Below the pieces are notes generated by a model, which did no database searches, was not told where the DNA came from, and saw nothing but the letters and a program-made list of their open reading frames with translations. From the NCBI GenBank assembly GCA_003415625.1, contig PYIU01000001.1, positions 930,001 through 994,000 on the forward strand: a stretch of DNA of 64,000 nucleotides, written 5' to 3'. Both the position numbers and the translations under genes were made by a program. Position 1 is the first letter of the stretch. Every line of letters begins with the position of its first letter. This DNA comes from Aquanectria penicillioides (lineage: Eukaryota > Ascomycota > Sordariomycetes > Hypocreales > Nectriaceae). Of the stretch, positions 46,177 to 56,979 are shown piece by piece.

Positions 46177-48918
46177 TCAACGCCCGTGGCCCGCTGCTTC
46201 TGCCGCTTTTCTCTCTGCGGTAGCCTTTCTCTCCGCACTCTCCTTCTCGAGTAGTGATCCGAGATGCTGCAGGTCCTGTCTCGCTCGGGGTTCCCGGTCA
46301 AAAATACGCTTCACCACCTCCCACTCCGTGCGCGACATCTGGAAGGCCTGCGGGAGGAGGAACTGTACTGTCGGCGCATTGATCAGGGGGCCCAGTACCT
46401 CCTGTGCCATGGCGTGTCCGGCCTGCTGGGCCTGGTACTTTTGGGCCTCGGACATTTGCCCCGGCGTTGCGCTCGGCGCCGGAGGTGCTACGGGAGCAGG
46501 GGGCGCCGGTGCTGGCGGCTGAGGTCGAGTATGGGGTGGTTGTGGGATAGGGACGGGTGTCGTTGATTGTAGGTGCCCGTGGAAAGGTTGCTGTGGCTGT
46601 GGTGGCGAAAAGGCGCCCTGGGGAGCCTGCGGTGTTGCCGGCGAGATGGATGGGGCCGATATCGAAGCAGCCGAGTTGCTTCGCTGCGCGTATCCCGCGG
46701 GCGTCGGCGTGCTAGGGCTGGTCGGCCCAGCCTGGGCCACCGGAGTTGTGTCCTTGATCTGCTTCAGCTGATCTGGGTCGTTGCGGTACACAAAGACTGC
46801 GAGCAGCATGGGCTCGGTTCTGGTCTTGGGGACCTTGTTGTCGACGAGGTTCAGCATAAACTCGGGGTAGTTGTCATCCCCAGCTGGCACCGGCACCAGG
46901 TATGTGTCTCGAACATTGCCCACCACCTTGTCGCCCACCACACCATACCGTTTCTTACTCACAAAGTAGTCGATGAGAGCGTGGAACTCGGTGATGGCCG
47001 CGGGAGCTACCGGGGCAAGGTTGACGACGATTATGTCTGTGAGGCTGCTATATCGCAAGCTGCACAGATACTCGATGGCGCTCTGCTGGGGGATGCGACC
47101 AGCAACCGTCATGTGTTTCGGGATCAGTTTTGACCAGGGGCCGACGGCAGCAAAGTTGGCGCCGCCGATGTGCTTCGCCGTCGCGGGGAAGTTGGCGATT
47201 GAGCTCATGGCTAATGAACCACGCCACACCACATCCGGGTCCTGTGTTTCCTCCGTCGGTGAGTACGGGGTGAATCGTTCTCCTCCTGGAGCATACGATC
47301 TACGTCAGCATCCACGCCGGGGCGATGGAGAGGCCGACCGGGGCTGATGGCCGGCGGTTTTGGGTGCTGGTTGGGGACTTGACACTTGAAAAGATCTTGG
47401 TAATGTCAAAGTTGGGGTTGCTGGGCGAGTGTTGTCCACCCTCGGCATGCTGGGCGGGATGTGAGGCCAGATCCACATGATCACCAGCCGATGGCTCGTT
47501 CTTGACGGTAGCCTGGCGGCGAGGGCCTACGGGTTGAGGGGAGCCTCGCTATTGACGAAGCTCTCGTCCTCCACCACCTCCTCGCCCTTGTGCGTCCTGC
47601 GAACACGAGGTCCTGTCTCTGAGGTGTAAAGAATAGACTGCTTCTCGGCCTTGGCCTTCATCTCTGCCGTTTGCCTTTGCATCTCGGATGAGGCGAGCTG
47701 CTCCGAGGACATGACGGCCAGGCTTGACGGTGACATGGTCCCGCCCACGAGTGCGCTGCACAATTCTGGATTGTTCTTGAGGTTGAAGCTGAGCGTCTTG
47801 ATTTGTTGGTTGTACTCCTTCTGTCCCTTGGTCGCAGGGTGCGTGTCGAAAACGGCTCTCTCGATCTGAAGTGCGTAGATCTCGGACATGGACTCGATAG
47901 CCGTGCCCTCGTCGAGCTCAAGATCGCCCTGCTTCTGCATCGTTCCCAGGACATGGCTGATTGATTTGACGAGAGCTTTTGCCGGTCCCGTTCGGGTGCC
48001 AGTCAACTCTGATATTGATTTGGCAAGGTCTGCGGGTGGAGTGTAACTGGGAGGAACTGGGACACCAACAGACTCATTCTCTGATACGCGTCGCAATTTT
48101 GGAGTCTATAACCTTTAGTTAGCACTTGGCATGACTGCTCCGAAGACGGGGTTGCTTACCTTGCCATCAGTATCGTGGGAATCCTCACGAGCCTTGCGCT
48201 TTCCTGGCTTCGGCGCAGGTTCCTTCTTCTCCTTGACAGCATCGGGGGCTGGTGATGGCTTGGCCTTGGTGTTGGCCGACTTTTCGAGTTCCTCCTTGGG
48301 GTCGCTATTCCGCTTGCCCTTGCCCTTTCGGCCGCCCTTCCTCTTCTTCTTCTCGGCCTCTTCCTCGTGGGCCTTTCGCCTGGCCTCCCAAGGCTTTTCT
48401 CCCATGGCGATGCCATCGAGAAGTTCCTTATGATCCTGGGGTCGGCATTGCTCGCACCAGTAATGCTCTGGTATCTCATCATCGTAGGAGCTCACACCAA
48501 CACAAACGTTATGTTGCCATGCGCCGCATGTTTCACAGGCGATCCACGCCTCTCCTGAGTCCTCGTCTTGCTCGGTTGCGCCGCAGACGCAGCGAATAAT
48601 CTCCTCCTCCTGGTCGTCCTCTTGTTCTTGTTCCTGTTCTTGCTCTTGCTCGGTCTGTTGCTCCTTGGCCTTCTTGCCCTTCTTGGTCTGTCGTCGCTTG
48701 GGCGCAGTCGCAGGTTCGAGCTCGTCAAAAGATTTCGTATGCTGGCCCTTGGTGGCGCGCACAGAGCGTCGTGGCTCGGCTTCTCCTGGTCGGGTTGTGT
48801 CAGTTCGAGTTCGATGCTTCTTCCGGCCGTCGCCCTGTTCCGCGCGGTCTCGAGGTGTGTCGTCACCCGTGAAGCGCGCGTCTTGGGACGGCCTAGAGGG
48901 CTGTCGCTTACCAGACAT
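46177..48918 (-). CDS. bye1: Bye1-like PHD / TFIIS-central / SPOC transcription factor, frameshifted
   Basis: Nuclear RNA polymerase II-associated regulator; yeast Bye1 binds H3K4me3 through its PHD finger and Pol II through its TFIIS-like domain. The start is the ATG at 48918 (MSGKRQPSRP). Domains in order: Glu/Gln-rich linker, PHD finger at residues 107-160 (CVCGA, WIACETCGAWQHNVCVG, HYWCEQC), one intron at 48159-48106 (GTAAGC, GCTAAC, TATAG), TFIIS central domain (LTGTRTGPAKALVKSI, YNQQIKTLSFNLKNNPELC), then the SPOC domain (DPDVVWRGSLAMSSIANFPA through EPMLLAVFVYR) and a Pro/Gln-rich tail. Between TFIIS and SPOC the frame shifts three times, near 47531, near 47327 and at 47266-47269. Each shift is repaired by one extra C on the coding strand, giving 896 residues. 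A real pseudogene is unlikely because all domains are intact. Confidence 0.88.
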
Positions 48919-50349
48919 GAGGGCGATGCGTATCGTCAATGTGAAAACGCTGGTCTAGTTTGGGGACGAGGGTGCGGCAGGTGGTGATGGTGTTGTGGGC
49001 AGGATAGATGACTACTGTTGCAGCGAAACGCGATAGGATTCGTCTGATCAGACAGACATTGGGAAAATTACGTGGTAGACAACTCTAGAAGTCACGACTA
49101 GTTCACGGCGAACCCTTCCCGCCAAATCCGCGTGGATGTTTCCTCCACAGCTCTGCTCCTTGGGCGAGAGGGTCAAGATCGCAGATGCTGCCGCTGCTGG
49201 GGTCGCTGCTCCTTCTTTTTGGGGTTGCTACTGCAGTCGCACAGTCTGAGTGAGGCGCGCGAGACGTCCGAGAACAATGCGCGATGGGTTGGTGGTGGGT
49301 GATAAATGGGTGGACGCGCTGAGTGCCGACGGAAGCAAGCTCTCTCGCGTGGGTGGGGGGGAAATAATTGGCGTCGCGTGCGCTCTGAAGCCCGGCTTGC
49401 AAGCGCAGTCGGTCAAAAGCGGTGGGGAAAGGTGACGGTGGAACAATTTCTGCGCACCGACACGAAAAAGATAGCAGCTCTTCCGGGGCAGAATAAATGC
49501 CGCGAAAGCAATAGATCCGGACGATGCCGGCGGTGTTGCGGATGGTGGTGATGATGCGAGGAAGAGGTTTTGAAGGGGGGAGAGCCAAGCTTGGGGAGGT
49601 GACGAAAACTTCGGCAGTACAGCACCTGCCTTGCCTTACCTTGGTTAGGAGAAATGTCCACAACAGGATCTGCCTACCTCACATGCGCAGCAGCAGCTTT
49701 ACTCAGCGCACCTGCCCCCACAGTGCCAGTTCGCCAGCCAAAGGTCGTGTGTGGCGGGTACGTACCCAAGTATCCTCCACTTTCAACCAGCGAGTCCATT
49801 GACGCTTGACAGCGATTCACAGATCACACCGATGGATGCCTGATTTGTGGCAGCATATTGGCCTGGATCATGAGACACGAATCTGCAAATCCCCGCCTTT
49901 GGCATCTCTGGGAGATTCTGGCAGGAGCCATCCGGAATTGCAAGTCATGTGATTAGTCAAACCACTGCCAAGCCGGTACAACTCCGGCTCAGCCATCCAA
50001 GATCCGCCACAAGCCCCGCCCCCTCAGCCTTGTCATTGTCAGCCTTGCGCCTCTGGGAGGCCCCAGCTTCCTCCCTTACTTCAGCTTCAATGGTACGTAG
50101 CTTTTCTTCCAGCCTGAGGTATCAATTCTGCCGCCGAACACATCCAGCCAGCAGTGGAAGCTAACGCGGCGCGGCTGTGGCCTGGAGCTCAGTAACAACG
50201 ACGTAACGAATCTCAACTCCAAACTCGCCAAATCCTCCACCGCAGCGGCTCTGTCATTTGTTCTTGTCACAAAACCTCGAATCCCATTCAGAGCTTGCTG
50301 ATTCATCCACCGGTCCCTTCCATCCCCACGCCCATCTCCCGTCCTTGCC
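48919..50349. other. divergent promoter region of bye1 and the proteasome gene
   Basis: 1.4 kb between the starts of two divergent housekeeping genes. Several frames are open here but none has a domain or suitable splice pattern. An ATG-GTACGT at 50092 may mark an upstream intron in the proteasome leader. Confidence 0.55.
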
Positions 50350-51288
50350 ATGTCTCGCCGTTACGATTCCCGAGTACGTTGCCCGCCACAGCTCCAGCTC
50401 CCAATCATCCACCATGAGAGCTTCCCCCGCTGACCGCTCCCGCAGACAACCATCTTCTCACCAGAGGGCCGCCTGTACCAGGTCGAGTATGCCCTAGAAG
50501 CCATCTCTCACGCCGGTACCGCCATTGGTATCCTCGCCAAGGATGGCATCGTCCTAGCTGCCGAGCGAAAGGTCACCTCCAAGCTGCTGGAGCAGGATAC
50601 TTCGGCAGAGAAGCTTTACATCCTCAACGAGTACGCTGCTTCTTTTTCATTTCTCCATATCTTGTAGAAACCATCTCTAATACTTCGTAGCAACATGATC
50701 TGCGCCGTCGCAGGAATGACCGCCGATGCCAACATCCTCATCAACTATGCCCGACAAGCTGCCCAGCGCTACCTCCTCACCTACAACGAAGACATCCCCT
50801 GCGAGCAGCTCGTCCGCCGACTCTGCGATCTCAAGCAAGGTTACACTCAGCACGGTGGTCTCCGACCCTTTGGTGTGTCTTTTATCTACGCCGGTTGGGA
50901 TCCCCGAAGACAGTTCCAGCTCTACCTCAGCAACCCCTCGGGTAACTATGGCGGTTGGAAGGCCACAAGTGCGGGAGCCAACAACGCCAGTGCACAGAGC
51001 TTGTTGAAGCAGGATTACAAGGAGGACTGCACACTCGAGGAGGCCTGTGGCATGGCCGTCAAGGTCCTGAGCAAGACCATGGACTCTACCAAATTGAGCA
51101 GCGAGAAGAGTAGGTTCCTTGTCAAGATTTGCGTAACGAATAGTGGCTAACGTTTTACAGTTGAATTTGCGACAGTGGGACAGACTGAGGATGGTAAGAT
51201 CTACCACCGGCTGTGGAGCGCTGACGAGATCACCGAGTTGTTGAAGAAGCATGACCTGGCCAAGGCTGAGGATGCAGAGGAGAAGTAG
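50350..51288 (+). CDS. pre9: 20S proteasome subunit alpha-3 (PSMA4 type)
   Basis: Structural alpha-ring subunit of the 20S proteasome in cytosol and nucleus. Four exons, 50350-50373, 50446-50630, 50691-51109 and 51161-51288, give 251 residues, the size of the family. The first exon holds only eight codons (MSRRYDSR). The alpha-type signature [20 protein letters not shown] follows, then [21 protein letters not shown]. The block [21 protein letters not shown] and [11 protein letters not shown] are as in Pre9/PSMA4. No propeptide or catalytic Thr1, as expected of an alpha subunit. The C terminus is acidic and Lys-rich (KAEDAEEK). In yeast this is the only alpha subunit that can be lost, because a second alpha-4 can replace it. 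Its 3' end faces the lipid phosphatase gene 235 bases away. Confidence 0.97.
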
Positions 51289-51523
51289 ACGAAATAGATT
51301 ATTCTGATAGATGACTAAAGGGGACTTGGGCCGTCCTACATCGCCCCTGTAACAATAATATCATGGAATGACCAAAATCTAACCCAGCGCCGTTCACCGG
51401 TCCTATACACCTCGCGTCGCAATGCAGCCCCAGCCCGGCCTATCCTCCATGTACAATCTCCTGCCTGTCGACCTGCGGCTTGCGTATTCTACAGTGGTGG
51501 TAATTACCAGTCCTAGTCCGGTA

Positions 51524-52637
51524 TCAGCGTCGTGCTCCTAGGAAGTCGTCCATCTCGTATCCTACATCTGCCCCTGCTCTGGCTTCCTCATCAGTAACCC
51601 GCTGCCAGCCGGGCTGTGTGTCGGTTCCAGGCGGAGGGTAAGGCTCGTCGCATCGCTGGCTGGTGAGTCGTGGCCAATGTCTTCGGTAGCTCCAGTATGC
51701 CACCGTCATGCCAAGAATGGAGCCGACGGAAACGTCGTACACATCGTGCCGGTAGTCTTCACACCTAGAGATTGCGATCATGGCGGCACCGATGAGTGGC
51801 AGCAGGCAGAAGAGAGCGCGGCTGAGATCCCGGCCGCCGGCTGCGTGTCGAAAAATATGAAGCTGACCTGCAAAGAATAGACTAAGGAAACCAAGCCCGG
51901 CAAAGGAAAAGGAGGAGTGGCCCGAGGGAAAAGAGCGCCAGCCCTCCTGAAGGACGTGACCGTCGGGTGCCGTGCAGACAGCGATGGTAACGAGAGTGTT
52001 GGCCTTTGTGCTTGCGTCGGGCTTACAACGGTCCAAAAGGTCCGGGCGAGGCCGGCCGACGGCGTTCTTGATGATGTCAGTGATGAAAGTAGTCAAGACA
52101 ATTGAGATGCCAAAAGAGAGGTAGGTGACTTCGTGCTTGGCCGGAGAGGATTTCGCCCAGATGTTGTAGGCAATGAGGACGCCCAGGGGGATGAAGAGGG
52201 CATAAACGAAGTTCATAACTAGCGTACTTGTAAGTAAATTGTTCTTCTGTTGCTTGGGGTTCGAATGCAAAGCTGTGGCGCCAAATACACTCACAGACTG
52301 GTACACGCTCGTGCAGAGCATGAGGGTATGAAATGGCTAGGTCATTGACCGAGAACATTCGGTGGAATGGGTTCACAAAAAGGACGATCTGCCAATAGTA
52401 AAAGTGACATTGGTTAGCAAGGCTGAGATATCATGACGGCTATGAGAGGGCGTACGAGGATCCATCCAGCTAGCAGCACCGCAAAGCCAACATAGTCGGG
52501 CGCATGTGTCGTCTACGCTACGGTCAGCGAGAATGTCTCGGCAATACGCCTGTGAGCCAAGAACAACTGACCTTCCAGACGCGCTGTAGAAATGAGACGG
52601 GCCCACTGCCCGAGGGGCCGTTACGGACGGGAGCCAT
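51524..52637 (-). CDS. PAP2-type lipid phosphatase (Dpp1/Lpp1 family)
   Basis: Membrane phosphatase for diacylglycerol pyrophosphate, phosphatidate or related lipids, probably in vacuole or Golgi membrane. Four exons, 52637-52572, 52512-52456, 52388-52295 and 52218-51524, give 303 residues. The three phosphatase motifs are complete: K123..R128-P129-R130-P131 (motif 1), P170-S171-G172-H173 (motif 2) and S223-R224..H230..D234 (motif 3). The acid/base histidines are His173 and His230. Hydrophobic segments lie at about residues 26-45, 76-93, 106-122, 178-195 and 207-222. The short first exons hold the cytosolic N terminus and TM1. The C-terminal tail is Pro/Glu-rich and ends in DDFLGARR. The start codon is shared by no upstream alternative. 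The family is certain; the substrate is inferred. Confidence 0.93.
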
Positions 52638-53296
52638 GGTCGACTAGAGGTAAGGGGAGTGAGACTCAGGTAAGAAGCTCGCGTGACATCAAGTCAGGGG
52701 TTCAAAGGATCTAAATGCTGTCTAAGATACGTAAAGTTAGTGTAGCAACTGTGTGTCGGTTTCTCATCGGCTTATTGCTCTGCCATTGGCAGAAAGTTGA
52801 TGCAAGGTCGTTCGTGGTACGCTGAAGCGGTACAGCTGAGTGAGATATGGGCTGAAGTTGAGATGTATCCTAAAACAGAGGGCCCAACAAGTGCAAAGCT
52901 GGGGTGCAGGGGCTGCATTACAGGGGAGATTTTCCCGTCAGATATATAAACACTTGTCGTGAAGAACTTGTCAAAGAACAGAACTCCTGAAATGAAATTC
53001 ACCATCGAGAGCTTCAGATTCAACGTTGAAATGCTACATACATTTCCGTTAGTCGATTAGTTCTTTCCTCAAACTTACACTTTACACTGGTGTAGGGTAA
53101 TCAGTGTCCCCGCCGCCATTGGCCCAAGCTTCATGATTTCTTCGGCTCTACTTCAACATCAACACCAACATCGTCGTCTTCGACACGAACGAATCTTCCA
53201 CCATCATCGGCCGCAACCCCGATACCTATGGAAATCTCTCAAAATACAGCTCGGGAACAACCTTAGACTAATGCGATAGGCTGCGACGCCCCAACG
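52638..53296. promoter_or_regulatory. bidirectional promoter region
   Basis: 659 bases between the start codons of the lipid phosphatase (minus) and the WW/FF gene (plus). No coding frame is supported here. It must carry both promoters, though no clear TATA box or binding site is visible. Confidence 0.55.
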
Positions 53297-54979
53297 ATGC
53301 TCAAATCGACACACAAGCCCTCCGCGGCTGCCCTGGTGCCTCTACCTCCAGGATGGACAGAGCACACAGCTCCGACAGGCCACACATACTACTACCACGC
53401 CGAGACCAAGGAATCGACATACAAACGACCTGGTGTTGAGCCCGTGCCTCAGCCCGCACCAGCCGCAGCTCCCGCATTTTCTCCTTACGGCGGCGTGCCG
53501 AACCTCGCTGATCCCAATGTCGCCAATGCCTACATAGCGCAGCTCAATGCTGCCCAGCAACCCCAGAACCACCTCGGGGGACATGGCGGTGGTCGCGGAG
53601 GGTTCGAGGGACGGCCGAAGCCCCAGCCAGTTGACAAGCCCAGGAGGAAGGAGGCAATCCCAGGCTGCGAGCCATGGATCCTTGTCTACACCAAATACTC
53701 GCGACGATTCGTCTACAATCCCGTGAAGAAGCAGAGTTTTTGGCGCATCCCCGAAAAGTTGATGCCTGGAATATTGGAGCTCGACAAGGCGCGTATTCTC
53801 GGAAAGGCCACTGGCGATTCCGCAGAAAAGGACGAAGAGGAAAAGCCGGAACGGCCTGCGGCGGATGCTCCTCGTGACGACGACGACAGCAGTGAATACG
53901 AAGAGGTTGAAGTTGAGGTGACGGATGATGAAGGCGAGGGAGGGGGTGAAGACGGAGAACACCCATCTAAACGACAACGAACAGAGGACCCAGACATGGA
54001 AGAGGATGCAGTGGTAGAGTTCACCGAGGCCGATATTGCGGCGCAGCTACAAGCTATGGGCGAGGAGTACGGTCTGGACCCCGGAGAGTATGACGATGGA
54101 AATGCCGAGGAATGGCCCGAAGGCGCTGAAGGCGTACCTTTGTCAGAAGACGACGCCAAGTATCTTTTCAAGGACCTCCTGAACGACTTCAACATCAACC
54201 CCTACAGCCCCTGGGAGAAACTTCTGGAAGAGGGTAGAATTATAGAAGACCTAAGATATACAGCACTGGACACGACAAAGGCGCGCAAAGAATGCTGGGA
54301 CGAGTGGACGCGGGAGAAGATTGCCGAGTTGAAGGAGCAGAGAGCCCTCCAAGAAAAGAAGGACCCTCGGATTGCGTACATGGCATTTTTGCATGAAAAG
54401 GCTACCCCAAAGCTATACTGGCCGGAGTTCAAGAGGAAGTTCAAAAAAGAAGCCCCGATGAAGGACTTGAATCTATCCGACAAGGACCGAGAGAAGGCGT
54501 ACCGTGAGCACATCAGCCGGTTGAGGATGCCACACTCAAAACTCAAGTCCGATCTCACGGCCCTACTCAAGGCTCAGCCCGTTCACGAGCTGAACAACAA
54601 ATCAATGTCAACTGGATTACCGACCGCGGTCCTCGTCGACATTCGCTACATATCTCTGGAGCCCAAGACGCGCGATTTATTGATTGAGGCGTACGTCAGC
54701 ACCCTGCCGCGGCCCCCGGAGGACCTTGACGCCGCAAAGGAGGACGAGGAGAAACAGAAGCAACGCGAGGCGCGAGAGAAGCGCGAGCGAGCCCTGGAAG
54801 AAAGGAACCGGGCGGTCGAGGAGCAGCGCCGGAAGCGCGAAAAGGACGTGGCCGTAAGCAAAGCGAGACTCAGAGAAGAAGAGAGAGAGCTGGAAATGGC
54901 AATGAGAGTGGGGAAGCAGGGACTGCAGAGTCAACTGGCAGACATGCAGAAGAAGGACGAAGTCAAGAACGGTTCGTGA
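53297..54979 (+). CDS. WW/FF-domain protein (TCERG1/CA150-Dre4 type)
   Basis: Intronless gene for a 560-residue nuclear protein that in other organisms couples Pol II elongation with splicing. Start ATG at 53297 (MLKSTHKPSAA). Domains in order: a WW domain at residues 15-46 (PPGWTEHTAPTG, YYYH, then TYKRP), a Pro/Ala and Gly-rich linker, a second WW-like unit at about 122-152 (EPWILVYTKYSRRFVYNP, SFWRIP), an acidic region at 168-260 with a basic KRQR cluster, then FF-type repeats from about 290 (AKYLFKDLLNDFNINPYSPWEK, and a second around RIAYMAFLHEKATPKLYWPEF). A long charged coiled coil takes up residues 475-555. The second signature Trp of the first WW domain is Tyr42, which could alter proline-ligand binding. 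The 3' end is only 77 bases from the convergent permease gene. Confidence 0.9.
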   Translation: MLKSTHKPSAAALVPLPPGWTEHTAPTGHTYYYHAETKESTYKRPGVEPVPQPAPAAAPAFSPYGGVPNLADPNVANAYIAQLNAAQQPQNHLGGHGGGRGGFEGRPKPQPVDKPRRKEAIPGCEPWILVYTKYSRRFVYNPVKKQSFWRIPEKLMPGILELDKARILGKATGDSAEKDEEEKPERPAADAPRDDDDSSEYEEVEVEVTDDEGEGGGEDGEHPSKRQRTEDPDMEEDAVVEFTEADIAAQLQAMGEEYGLDPGEYDDGNAEEWPEGAEGVPLSEDDAKYLFKDLLNDFNINPYSPWEKLLEEGRIIEDLRYTALDTTKARKECWDEWTREKIAELKEQRALQEKKDPRIAYMAFLHEKATPKLYWPEFKRKFKKEAPMKDLNLSDKDREKAYREHISRLRMPHSKLKSDLTALLKAQPVHELNNKSMSTGLPTAVLVDIRYISLEPKTRDLLIEAYVSTLPRPPEDLDAAKEDEEKQKQREAREKRERALEERNRAVEEQRRKREKDVAVSKARLREEERELEMAMRVGKQGLQSQLADMQKKDEVKNGS

Positions 54980-55056
54980 CATGGCACACGTCAGTCATGA
55001 ATTTTAAACAACTGTATCTATACCGGACAAACAGAAATTCTGGCAGTGCGACCAGC

Positions 55057-56979
55057 TCACAGCCCATACATGAAGGTCAACTTCTTATCCGCATACCTGC
55101 GGTCATCCAATCGCTCGTTCTGAATCTCCTCTTCGCTCATCTCATTTAACCTGGCCTGCTTCTTCGCATTGACCGACGCCAGCAGGAAGCGATACAGGAT
55201 GTACCCTACAAGGGCGACGGCCAGGAACCCGATAGTGACGTAAAATGGTACGCGGTAGTCGGGCGAGAACCTGGTCCTGTACAGCTGCGTGCCGATGATG
55301 CCGCCCAGGTTGCCGAAGCCGTTGACACCTAGCACTAGCGACCGCTTACCGGGCTCGGGCGTGTTTCCGCTCAACCACGCGACAGTCAACGGCGCCGAGA
55401 CGTAGATGCCAGACAGGAGGATACAGAGGGCCAAGTACTGCCCGGTGCAATGAGGCAGAGTCACTGTCAGCACGAGGCCCAGGATGGCCACCATGATGCC
55501 GCCCGCGATGTGGTAGCCGCGCTCTTTGCGGTGGTCGGAACTCCAGGCGAACAGGTACAGGCCGACGGCGCCGCAGACAAAGGGAGGGACGGTCAACTGG
55601 AAGGAGAAGCAGGTCATTAGTTTCCGTTATCTTTGGGGCTTGTGCGATTCAGGGGGGAGGGGATCCCGGGATGCCTACCAGATTGGCCATGATGGATTCA
55701 TATCCAAGCCCCTGAAGCACCAGGGGCAGAAACACGGAGAAGGCACCGCTGGGGACACTGGCGCAGATGTTGAGCAGCAGGACCGACCACAGTTTCCAGT
55801 CCTTGGCCGTCTCGACAAAGTCTCGCTTCTGCAGCCTGTCCTTTTCCATGCCGTCCTCCTCGTACTCGTGGTGACGTACGCGGCGGAGTCCTGCTTCATG
55901 CGCTCGACGGCGAAGCGCCGCTGCTCTGGGTTGAGGAACCACGCCGTGCCGGGCCCGTTGGGGAGCCATACCCAAGCGACGAGGGCGAAGAAGCACGTCA
56001 GGGTGCCCTCGATGATGAAGAGGTACTGCCAGCACTTGAGTGGGCCCTGGCGGATGTGGAAGACGCCATAGGCTATTTGGGGAGCGTTAGCAAGGGACTT
56101 CCATTGACAATGGAGAACAATTATTCAGGGGAACCGTACAGATGCAGCCGGAAAAGGCACCTGCGATTGCGTATTGTCCGTAGAAGAGGGCGAGTCTAAC
56201 GGCGAGGTCGAATCGGGTGTAAAAGGAAGACAGGTACGCTACGGCGGTGGGATAGAAGCCGGCCTCGAACACGCCGACGAGCAATCGCGTGGCAATGAGG
56301 GCCCCTGATGGCAGATTGTGTTAGTCGACGACATGTTCTTCAACAGCGCTCGTTCAATGGCTGCGGACAAAGGGAGGAACAGGAGCCTAAGAAGGAAAAA
56401 GAAGACACATACCGCGACCCTTGATGTACGCTTGACCGATTGTTACGAGGCCCCATGCAAACTGTAACGTTTCTTACGTTAGCTCTGCTGGTTGAATAAA
56501 AAGCCGCCGATCCTCACCATCATGGCAGGAATCCAGTGCCGCGCGCCGATGGAACGCCCCACTGCGGCAGATACAGGCTGGAGGATGACAAAGGTGACGA
56601 AGAAGAGCGAGACGGCCTCGTTGAGGTCGTCGGACTTTGCGCCGATATCCTTGGTGAAGCCTGGGCGGTCAGCAGGGGGAGGGGATGGATGATTTCAAAG
56701 AGGAGGAAATAGTGAATCAGGGAGGAGACTGCACATACCCTGAGTCTCGGCGTTGCCAACATTGCCTCGATCGAGGCCATTGAATAGATAGAGAACAGAC
56801 AGGAGAGGTAACAGGGCTATATCAATCTTGCGGTTGACGGCACGATTCTGTATGCCGGTCTGGTCAGGCGACTCGACCTCGTGAGAGTGTAATGCTTTGG
56901 ATTGCGACTGGTGAGAGTTGTTGAGATCTGTTGTTGTTGCTGCTGCTGCTGCTGCTACTGCTACTGCTGTGGTGGCCAT
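55057..56979 (-). CDS. MFS permease, Dal5/Tna1 anion-cation symporter family, frameshifted
   Basis: Plasma membrane carrier of the family that takes up allantoate, nicotinate, pantothenate and similar small anions. Six exons: 56979-56739, 56660-56518, 56461-56413, 56304-56140, 56072-55679 and 55596-55057, about 510 residues. The start ATG at 56979 opens MATTAVAVAAAAAATTT; the soluble N terminus precedes NRKIDIALLPLLSVLYLFNGLDRGNVGNA, a TM1 hallmark of the family. The middle has LLVGVFEAGFYPTAVAYLSSFYTR (TM4/5 region) and a cytosolic loop with FAVERMKQD. The frame breaks in exon 5 in this loop, near 55873: one extra C between AYV and HHEYEEDG on the coding strand restores it and makes the total length divisible by three. 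All other splice phases agree. The substrate is not predictable. Probably a working gene with a sequence error. Confidence 0.87.

Noticed and set aside
46177..48918. Separate SPOC, TFIIS and PHD genes
   Set aside because: Domain order, orientation and spacing are those of a single Bye1-type protein, and three one-base corrections give one continuous frame.
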